Positions 5,857 to 10,873 of a stretch of DNA of 10,873 nucleotides are shown piece by piece. This DNA comes from Candidatus Woesearchaeota archaeon (GTDB lineage Archaea > Nanobdellota > Nanobdellia > Woesearchaeales > UBA525), in NCBI GenBank assembly GCA_018221245.1, contig JAAOYH010000024.1, positions 1 through 10,873 on the forward strand. Reading direction: 5' to 3'. Both the position numbers and the translations under genes were made by a program. How positions within the stretch are numbered: the stretch's first letter is position 1; every line of letters begins with the position of its first letter. A model generated the notes under the pieces. The model saw nothing but the letters and a program-made list of their open reading frames with translations. It ran no database searches and was not told the origin of the DNA.

Positions 5857-7385
5857 CTTGATTTCATACCTCTCCGGATCATAGACTTGTAACTTATGCG
5901 CCTGTTGTCAGTAATTCTGCAACCTCCTGAATGTCCAGGTGTGCCCACTCCTATCTTTACATTTTTGAACCTGGCGGCGGGAGAGGGGTGACCGCAGTAC
6001 ATGGACTGCATAGGTTGACCTTTGCCACAGTTAGCAACTCCTCGAATTTCTGCATGGCTGCCTATCTTGTCGCAGGAATTCCAGAAACTGATAGTCTCTC
6101 CTTGGTAGATGGGGGTCTTTACCATTTGAGCTTTCTTTCCATCTACTATACGCCATCCTACCTCAGTACCAAAGAGAAAGTTTCTTCTCCAGTTGTCTAT
6201 GCTCCAAGCGTTGCTTGTTTCTAGTACTATTCCGCGCTCTGTGTCGCTAATTATATCATCGATTGTGCCGTCATTTCCTGGTTCGAGGTAAATGTTGGTC
6301 ATTCTAATAAGAGGGATGTAAATATCATCTTCGGCACGCATTGCGCCGGTACTATGTCGAACATTTGCGGGTAAATTGGCTTCCATTACAGTTTCACGTG
6401 AACTTAGAACATTATTGAAAATTCCCTCTTTGACCAAGTAGATGTCTCGGCTTTCAATCCCGTCATCATCAAATCTAAAAGTGCCCGCACCAAACTCTTT
6501 ATGTGCGTTTGCTCTGATGTTGACTATTTTTGATCCGTACTGCAGTTTTCCCACGTCTTCAGGTCTTAAGAAGCTCCCACCTGCAAAGGATAACTCTTTT
6601 CCCAATATGCGATCAAGCTCAAATCCGTGTCCATTTTCGTGAGTTTGGAGATATAGTTGACTGGGAGCGAGTATTAAATCGAATTCGCCCTCGGGACACG
6701 AGGGTGATCGCATTAACTCTGTTAGCTCTCTTGTGATTCTATCTACATTTCCTGGAAAGTCCCATGCTTCTATAATCTCCCATCCGCCTTGGGCGTTGAG
6801 GCTGACTCCATCGTATGAGCGTGTAAAACCCTCTCCTTTGTGTGTTCCTTGAACTTGCATGTCTCCGCTACTGTAGAAAAATTCTTGAACTGTTTTGAGA
6901 CCTTCTGTGTTCGCGTAATGCTTTTTAATATTATCAAACTCTAAAAAAAAACAAGTGCTATCTACTTGAGGTTTTTTTAGTGAGGAAGTCACTTCCGCAA
7001 CATATTCAACAATGGCTTTTCGAGGTATCTTGAACGGATTTTCTACGTTTTGTTGACTGTAGTCCAGGTCTTTAGGTGCGCATTCAATTTCCTCCAGTTC
7101 TATTCTTTTTCGATACTTGTTGAACCTGTTGCTGGCTTGCGCGAGTTCTAGGGCGGTATCTGCATTTTCCTCCCATCCGTCAGGACTGCCTCCTGCAAAT
7201 CCCCATCCGTTCTCGTATAGTACGCGCACACCCATTCCAAAGGTTCCCGAAAAACAATTTGCAAGATAATCTCCATCGAATGTGCATTGACCGAGATACT
7301 TATAGTGGTTGAGGCGTACGTCTGCAAACCTAACTCCTTTTTTCTGCAGGTGTTTTACTGCTTTTTCTACTCTGTAATCCACCAT
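5853..7385 (-). CDS. TldD-family metalloprotease, pair 1
   Basis: The catalytic subunit of the TldD/TldE pair, 510 residues. The metal motif is QTHENGHGFELDRILG with His249, Glu250 and His253. This is an HExxH, one residue shorter than the HExxxH I know from TldD. The third ligand is expected at Cys453 in NCGKGQP, which is present, followed by AARFKNVKIG. Other landmarks are GVRVLYENGWGFAGG near 52-66, FANTEG-like YANTEG near 157-162, FAGGSF, SSRETVMEANLP and the serine- and basic-rich tail after GGCRITDNR. There is no signal peptide. It has its own promoter (TATA near 7413) and a homologue at 8875-10377. The two align almost without gaps; the second half is far better conserved than the first 200 residues. 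A T9 run in the coding strand lies at codons for CFFLE. Confidence 0.87.
   Translation of the reverse strand: MVDYRVEKAVKHLQKKGVRFADVRLNHYKYLGQCTFDGDYLANCFSGTFGMGVRVLYENGWGFAGGSPDGWEENADTALELAQASNRFNKYRKRIELEEIECAPKDLDYSQQNVENPFKIPRKAIVEYVAEVTSSLKKPQVDSTCFFLEFDNIKKHYANTEGLKTVQEFFYSSGDMQVQGTHKGEGFTRSYDGVSLNAQGGWEIIEAWDFPGNVDRITRELTELMRSPSCPEGEFDLILAPSQLYLQTHENGHGFELDRILGKELSFAGGSFLRPEDVGKLQYGSKIVNIRANAHKEFGAGTFRFDDDGIESRDIYLVKEGIFNNVLSSRETVMEANLPANVRHSTGAMRAEDDIYIPLIRMTNIYLEPGNDGTIDDIISDTERGIVLETSNAWSIDNWRRNFLFGTEVGWRIVDGKKAQMVKTPIYQGETISFWNSCDKIGSHAEIRGVANCGKGQPMQSMYCGHPSPAARFKNVKIGVGTPGHSGGCRITDNRRISYKSMIRRGMKSR
6941..6980. repeat. Inverted repeat inside tldD1 with A9 and T7 tracts
   Basis: CTAAAAAAA at 6941-6949 is complementary to TTTTTTTAG at 6972-6980, and CAAG at 6952-6955 to CTTG at 6965-6968. 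A nine-base loop and a small internal loop complete the hairpin. On the coding (minus) strand the distal arm is a T9 run (plus-strand A9, 6943-6951). The aligned part of the second tldD lacks this structure. Confidence 0.6.
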
Positions 7386-7407
7386 ATGATGCGGGAATCA
7401 ACAATAG

Positions 7408-7417
7408 AATATAAATC
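7408..7417 (-). promoter_or_regulatory. TATA box of the tldD1-tldE1 unit
   Basis: On the minus strand this reads GATTTATATT, centred about 27 bases before the ATG at 7385. It follows the end of tldE2 by about 75-85 bases and is preceded there by a T-run, so pair 1 is probably transcribed separately from pair 2. The matching element exists before tldD2. Confidence 0.6.
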
Positions 7418-7460
7418 CCGATGATGAAATCTGTCGTTGAAGTATTAGTTTGTCAGAATG
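7409..7460 (-). repeat. Duplicated promoter-upstream element, copy 1
   Basis: These 52 bases match 10403-10454 without gaps, differing at 8 positions (44/52 identical). The element holds the TATA box and roughly 40 bases upstream of it, with shared blocks GATTTCATCATC, CAAACT and CATTCTG on the minus strand. Weaker similarity continues toward the start codon. It occupies about half of the 108-base gap between tldE2 and tldD1. Confidence 0.75.
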
Positions 7461-7484
7461 TGCTGAGAGAAATCTAATGAGTTT

Positions 7485-7491
7485 AAAAAAA
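7485..7491 (-). terminator. T7 terminator after tldE2
   Basis: Seven A on the plus strand are seven T on the minus strand, starting two bases past the tldE2 stop. This is a typical archaeal U-rich termination signal and separates the two tldD-tldE transcripts. Confidence 0.5.
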
Positions 7492-7493
7492 CA

Positions 7494-8885
7494 TTATTCG
7501 GGGCTTATTGGTGTGGCGCCTGTCACATTAAAACCTTTCACGCCTATGAATTTAGGCGTATAGAATAGTTGAACAGGACCCACATCTGTAACTTCTGGGG
7601 GTAGACACACTTCTTGCTTCTTACTCAACCAAGTGTCGTCAGAAAGCATGTGTGGAACGCTATCGTTGAACCTGAGATTGGGGGTGCGTGCGATTATCTC
7701 TCCATTCTCCACAAGATAAGTTCCTGCCCGAGTCATTCCTGTAAAAGAGCAATCTTTCCACCCGGATAGACGAGTGTAATTGAAACTGCTTACGACAATC
7801 CCATTTCCAATCTCCTTAGCGGCTTGTTTTAGAGTGTTGGGACCCATTCCAGGAGATAACTCTAGGTGTGTAGGGCCAAAACTTACTGTATATCCGTGTC
7901 CTGTGGCTGGTTGGTCGTATTTTTGTGCACTCCAGAAATCGTACCATAATGATTTGAGGTTGCCATCCTCAACAAAGACCGTCTTCTCCCTAGGTACGCC
8001 CATAAGGTCTGCAGGTATCCAAATTGGCGATCGGGGATCCTGCGGGTTGTCTCTGACAGAAATGTTTTTTCCCAGAAGCTTATCGCCCATTTCTAGATCC
8101 GAAGATATTGTTCCACCCCTTTTGTGGAAGCCTCCGTTAAGCCCATACCACGAAAGGAACAGCAGAATGTGTGAGCTGCATGGTGCTGCTAATGCAGCGT
8201 CGTATTTTCCAGGAGGAAGATTCACCAAGGGTAGGGATTCCTGGAACCTCATGCTCTCTAAGCATTCATTAACCATTTTGTCGAGCCCTAAATTTTTTAC
8301 AGTGGTTCCAACACTACCTGCCTTGGCTTCTATTGTGTTGTCCGAGTTTGTCGCAGTAATGGTGCAGTAGAGTTGACTTCCCATCCAGACTATCTTATCC
8401 AGGTTAGGTTGCGGGGTGGTGCTTGTCTTTATTTCGACGTTAATCTTGTTGGAGACTATAGCCCCGCTTAAAAGGTAGCCCGCATCTTTGGACATCTTAC
8501 AGGCTTCAGCAATGGCGTGAGTTCTATCTAATTCTGAGACTGTTTTCATGTTCCTTCTGATTATTTCTTTTTTCAGAGGTGGAAATCCCTTAAACCATTC
8601 CATGGGTGGTGACTCTTCTGCAATAATCAGGGCACGCTTCATGGATGTGAAATGATCTTGATCGTCTATATTGTATGATGTTATCCCAAGATGGTTTCCT
8701 GCAGCACCTATTACTGCAACTCCTGCTTGATCTGTCCCATTATTCTCGGTGATGCGATTGTTGGCAACCCTTGTAGTTTGGGCTTCTAGTTCGGCAGTTA
8801 TGAATGCGATTTGTGCTTTCTTATTTTTTATTAAATCAGAGATAGCATCGTACGCGAAAGCATCCACTTTGATATTATCTGCCAT
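7494..8885 (-). CDS. TldE/PmbA-family protein, pair 2
   Basis: The non-catalytic partner of the second TldD, 463 residues, almost the same length as its paralogue at 4468-5856 (462). The frame extends to an ATG at 8951, but that would overlap tldD2 by 77 bases. The ATG at 8885 overlaps by 11 bases, has AGAGG just upstream, and aligns with the paralogue start, so it is preferred. Shared landmarks are RVANNRITEN near 39-48, ATNSDNTIEAKAGSVGTTVKNLGL near 178-201, APCSSHIL (Cys236, His239), TGHGY, and the tail SFTGMTRAGTYLVENGEIIARTPNLRF with KFIGVKGFNVTGATPI. No HExxH motif is present. It probably forms a heterodimer with the TldD encoded immediately upstream. Substrate unknown. Confidence 0.85.
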   Translation of the reverse strand: MADNIKVDAFAYDAISDLIKNKKAQIAFITAELEAQTTRVANNRITENNGTDQAGVAVIGAAGNHLGITSYNIDDQDHFTSMKRALIIAEESPPMEWFKGFPPLKKEIIRRNMKTVSELDRTHAIAEACKMSKDAGYLLSGAIVSNKINVEIKTSTTPQPNLDKIVWMGSQLYCTITATNSDNTIEAKAGSVGTTVKNLGLDKMVNECLESMRFQESLPLVNLPPGKYDAALAAPCSSHILLFLSWYGLNGGFHKRGGTISSDLEMGDKLLGKNISVRDNPQDPRSPIWIPADLMGVPREKTVFVEDGNLKSLWYDFWSAQKYDQPATGHGYTVSFGPTHLELSPGMGPNTLKQAAKEIGNGIVVSSFNYTRLSGWKDCSFTGMTRAGTYLVENGEIIARTPNLRFNDSVPHMLSDDTWLSKKQEVCLPPEVTDVGPVQLFYTPKFIGVKGFNVTGATPISPE

Positions 8886-10377
8886 AAGGCCTCTTGATTC
8901 TGCATGATCCTGTTGGAACGAATCCTGGTTCAGCAGTTCCAACCCTGACATTCTCGAACCTTGCAGGAGGGGTTCCGTGTCCGCATCTCATTGCTTGACA
9001 AGGTTGCCCTTTGCCGCAGTTCATAACGCCATAATCTTCTACTTTGTCACCCACATCAACGCACGAGTTCCAGAAACTGACTGTCTCTCCTTGGTAACTG
9101 GGAGTTCTGATCATGTGTTTTTTCTCTCCATTTTCTATAATCCATCCGACCTCTGCTCCGAAGTCGAAGTTCAGCCTCAAGTTATCAATACTCCAGGTCT
9201 TATTAGTCTTGAACAGGATGCCTTCCTCAGTTCTACTTATGATATCCTCGATTGAGCCATCATTGCCTGCCTCTAATGATACGTTAGTCATTCTGATGAG
9301 TGGTATGTGACTCTCGTTTTCAGCTCTCATGGTTCCTGTGCTGTATCTGAGATCTTTGGGCAAATTAGCTTCCATTACTGTTTCGCGACTACTCAGAAAG
9401 TTATTTACGACACCCTCCTTGACCAAGTATATTTTCTGTCCGGGTATTCCCTCATCATCAAATGCGAATGTTCCAGCTCCCCAATCTTCTCCTGCTGAGG
9501 CGACAATATTTACTTTATCAGAACCATACTTGAGTTTTCCTAAGTGTTCTGGTTTGAGAAAACTACCTCCTGCGAAATCTATCTCCCACCCGAGTATTCT
9601 GTCGAGCTCAAAGCCATGACCGTTTTCGTGAATCTGTAAATAGAGCTGACTGGGATCCAGTATGACATCCATGACGCCTTGTGGGCATCTTGGTGCGGAT
9701 TTGAGCTCTTTGAGCTCTTCACATATTCTTTCGGCGTGCTCTTCTAGATTTAATCCGTGGTTAAATAGTTCGTACCCTCCAAGAAACGTGTTTGCGAATC
9801 CTTCGAAGGTTCTGCTGATAAGTTCACCTTCGTGTTGAGCGTGTACTCCAAGATGGCTGTTAACATATACGAACTCCTGTTCTGACCTTACGCCCTCTGT
9901 GTTCGCAAAGTGGTTTCTTACCTTATCGAATTCTACAAAGTAGTCTACTGAATCTACCCAGGGTTTTTTGCATGTCTCAGCAATGACCAGTACATCGCGC
10001 ACGATTCTTTGTTGTGAAATTGCGAATGGGTTTTCCTCTACCTGGGCGTATGCTTCAAAATCTCCTTTGGTTGTGATTGGCGAAAGCCTTATTTTGTGTC
10101 CCATTTCTTCATTTACTGCAGCAGATATCTTGGCGCGTTCGAGAGCTTTGTCTGCAATCTTTTTCCTATCTATGAGCGGGCCGCTTGAGAACCCCCAGCC
10201 GTTGTCGTAGAGAACACGAACACCTATACCTCTGCCTGCGCCGTGATAAAAGGGATATGGATCGTTGTCATAGACAGAGCAACCTCTTGTCTCAGAATAA
10301 ACCATCCTTGCGTCGGCGTATCTTATTCCCGTCCCTGCGAGAGCATCAAGTGCCTCTATGACTCTGTGGTCCACCAT
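8875..10377 (-). CDS. TldD-family metalloprotease, pair 2
   Basis: A second catalytic TldD of 500 residues. An in-frame ATG at 10395 exists, but the ATG at 10377 matches the paralogue start (MVDHRV against MVDYRV) and sits about 29 bases from the TATA box, so it is chosen. Metal motif: QIHENGHGFELDRILG with His250, Glu251 and His254, again HExxH and not HExxxH. The probable third ligand is Cys454 in NCGKGQP. Conserved blocks shared with pair 1 include GVRVLYDNGWGF, DPSQLYLQ, FAGGSFL, KIYLVKEG, SSRETVMEANLP, IPLIRMTN, YQGETVSFWNSC and ARFENVRVG. The N-terminal 200 residues are much less similar, which may reflect different substrates. It is the first gene of the tldD2-tldE2 unit and lies next to tRNA-Gly on the same strand. 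Confidence 0.87.
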   Translation of the reverse strand: MVDHRVIEALDALAGTGIRYADARMVYSETRGCSVYDNDPYPFYHGAGRGIGVRVLYDNGWGFSSGPLIDRKKIADKALERAKISAAVNEEMGHKIRLSPITTKGDFEAYAQVEENPFAISQQRIVRDVLVIAETCKKPWVDSVDYFVEFDKVRNHFANTEGVRSEQEFVYVNSHLGVHAQHEGELISRTFEGFANTFLGGYELFNHGLNLEEHAERICEELKELKSAPRCPQGVMDVILDPSQLYLQIHENGHGFELDRILGWEIDFAGGSFLKPEHLGKLKYGSDKVNIVASAGEDWGAGTFAFDDEGIPGQKIYLVKEGVVNNFLSSRETVMEANLPKDLRYSTGTMRAENESHIPLIRMTNVSLEAGNDGSIEDIISRTEEGILFKTNKTWSIDNLRLNFDFGAEVGWIIENGEKKHMIRTPSYQGETVSFWNSCVDVGDKVEDYGVMNCGKGQPCQAMRCGHGTPPARFENVRVGTAEPGFVPTGSCRIKRPYGR

Positions 10378-10401
10378 CGTGCTGAGCGGAATCACAATTC
10401 A

Positions 10402-10411
10402 AATATAAATC
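10402..10411 (-). promoter_or_regulatory. TATA box of the tldD2-tldE2 unit
   Basis: On the minus strand this reads GATTTATATT, identical to the ten bases before tldD1, and is centred about 29 bases before the ATG at 10377. It lies about 45 bases past the tRNA-Gly 3' end. Confidence 0.6.
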
Positions 10412-10454
10412 TAGATGATGAAATCGGCCGTCGAGGTATAAGTTTGCCAGAATG
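10403..10454 (-). repeat. Duplicated promoter-upstream element, copy 2
   Basis: The counterpart of 7409-7460, 44/52 identical without gaps. Here the similarity stops at the 3' end of tRNA-Gly: the last two shared bases are the final two of the tRNA gene. Beyond that point only background-level matching is visible. Confidence 0.75.
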
Positions 10455-10544
10455 CACCGGACGAGATTCGAACTCGTACGAACGGCTTTCTTCTGGGAAT
10501 GAACCCTATGGAAGGCCGACATGCTGCCATTACATCACCGGTGC
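10453..10544 (-). tRNA. tRNA-Gly(UCC) with intron
   Basis: The minus strand folds as a cloverleaf. The acceptor is GCACCGG with CCGGTGC (7 pairs) and discriminator A. The D arm is ATGT/GCAT with GG in the loop. The anticodon stem is CGGC/GCCG (outermost T-T unpaired). The anticodon is TCC at 10512-10510. The T arm is ACGAG/CTCGT around TTCGAAT. After removal of a 21-base insert following A37 (10509), the mature RNA is 71 bases with a four-base variable region. CCA is not encoded. The anticodon UCC reads GGA/GGG glycine codons. A TATA box lies about 28 bases upstream. No T-run follows the 3' end. Confidence 0.93.
10488..10508 (-). other. tRNA intron with bulge-helix-bulge splice motif
   Basis: A 21-base intron between positions 37 and 38 of tRNA-Gly. 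Exon CTTC (32-35) pairs with intron GAAG to form the four-base central helix. It is flanked by three-base bulges CAT and AAA. Cutting after the second base of each bulge gives exactly the ends that restore a normal anticodon loop. An inner GGG/CCC stem closes the intron hairpin. This is a substrate for the archaeal tRNA splicing endonuclease. Confidence 0.88.
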
Positions 10545-10567
10545 GTACTGCAACGGGGCTTATCGCC

Positions 10568-10577
10568 GTTTTTAAAG
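10568..10577 (-). promoter_or_regulatory. TATA box for tRNA-Gly
   Basis: The minus strand reads CTTTAAAAAC, centred about 28 bases before the tRNA 5' end at 10544. It lies back to back with the srp54 promoter in the 78-base divergent gap. Confidence 0.6.
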
Positions 10578-10591
10578 GTTGCCGCATAACC

Positions 10592-10600
10592 CTTATAAAA
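10592..10600 (+). promoter_or_regulatory. TATA box for srp54
   Basis: CTTATAAAA is centred about 27 bases before the ATG at 10623, predicting transcription start at or next to the start codon, a leaderless mRNA. No Shine-Dalgarno-like sequence is needed or seen. Confidence 0.65.
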
Positions 10601-10622
10601 GGCCGTAAGTTCTTCTAAAGAT

Positions 10623-10873
10623 ATGGTCCTCGACAAGCTGTCTGACAGCCTCAAGGGAACGCTCAGAAAAATAACTGGCGCGACTTTCGTAGATGAGAAA
10701 CTAATCAATGAGGTTGTGAAGGAGATACAGAGAGCTTTGCTTCAGGCAGACGTGAATGTTCAGCTGGTATTCAAGCTAGCACAGGGCATAAAGGATAGAG
10801 CTCTGAACGAGAAACCTCCAACGGGAATTTCTACGCGAGAACATATCGTGAACATTGTCTATGAGGAGCTCGT
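10623..10873 (+). CDS. srp54: Signal recognition particle SRP54 (N domain), 3'-truncated by window edge
   Basis: The GTPase subunit of the signal recognition particle, which binds signal sequences on ribosomes and docks with FtsY. Only 83 residues are visible: the N-domain helical bundle, with the signature region IQRALLQADVNVQLVFKLAQGIKDRAL and the family segment EKPPTGISTREHIVNIVYEEL. The GTPase and methionine-rich M domains lie beyond the window. FtsY shares the N-domain fold, but the opening MVLDKLSDSLKGTLRKITG and the ALLQADVNV block are SRP54-like. The start is set by the TATA box at 10592-10600. Confidence 0.92.
   Translation, partial: MVLDKLSDSLKGTLRKITGATFVDEKLINEVVKEIQRALLQADVNVQLVFKLAQGIKDRALNEKPPTGISTREHIVNIVYEEL

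Noticed and set aside
7421..7466. Possible C/D box sRNA on the plus strand: ATGATGA (C box) and CTGA (D box) in the tldE2-tldD1 gap
   Set aside because: The second copy of the element keeps ATGATGA but has no CTGA at the matching place, and no clear internal C' and D' boxes are visible.
7421..7477. Short plus-strand ORF of 18 codons starting MMKSVVEV, with mostly third-position differences to the second copy
   Set aside because: The second copy stops after eight codons, the ATG lies only four bases after the TATA-like sequence, and no ribosome-binding site is present. Regulatory conservation explains it better than a peptide gene.
7386..7493. Search for a precursor-peptide gene beside the TldD/TldE units
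   Set aside because: This gap contains only the promoter element, the T-run and unremarkable sequence; no plausible peptide ORF was found here or at 10378-10452.
7780..8370. Long plus-strand open frame (196 codons) opposite tldE2
   Set aside because: Its product resembles no known family and lies wholly antisense to a well-supported gene; it is a frame shadow.
8886..8951. Start of TldE2 at 8951
   Set aside because: It would overlap tldD2 by 77 bases, and the 22 extra residues have no counterpart in TldE1. The ATG at 8885 aligns with the paralogue.
10243..10575. Plus-strand open frame of 110 codons across the tldD2 start and tRNA-Gly
   Set aside because: It runs antisense through a coding start, a promoter and a structurally convincing tRNA, so translation is unlikely.

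Overview
The window is archaeal. It ends in the start of an SRP54 gene. It carries a tRNA-Gly whose intron folds into a bulge-helix-bulge. Most transcripts appear leaderless, with TATA boxes centred about 25-29 bases before the start codon. Genes are packed tightly: ATGA overlaps, overlapping stop codons, and no intergenic gap above about 110 bases. The protein set and compactness would fit a small-genome archaeon, possibly of the DPANN type, but the lineage is a guess from recall and was not tested.

Layout. (1) 1-836, plus strand: the 3' part of a pterin-4a-carbinolamine dehydratase gene overlapping a family-4-type uracil-DNA glycosylase that lacks all four expected iron-sulfur cysteines. 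(2) 833-1393, minus: a thioredoxin-fold redoxin with a CNHC motif. It diverges from an MTA/SAH-deaminase-type amidohydrolase (1446-2624, plus). One near-symmetrical TATA element appears to serve both. (3) 2599-4436, minus: a PIG-L/LmbE deacetylase and a GT4 glycosyltransferase coupled by ATGA, an enzyme pair reminiscent of PIG-A/PIG-L, MshA/MshB and BshA/BshB. (4) 4468-10377, minus: two tandem tldD-tldE pairs, each with its own promoter. (5) 10453-10544, minus: tRNA-Gly(UCC) with a 21-base intron, divergent from srp54 (10623 onward, plus).

The tandem TldD/TldE locus is the most interesting part. Both TldD copies read HENGH, an HExxH, where the family as I know it has HExxxH. The C-terminal NCGKGQP cysteine is kept. 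Both TldE partners carry a shared PCxSH motif in the corresponding central region. The promoter regions of the two pairs are 44/52 identical, although the N-terminal coding regions have diverged widely. This suggests an old duplication of a whole protease unit whose upstream control sequence is under constraint or has been homogenised. No precursor-peptide gene is visible beside it, so its substrate is unknown.
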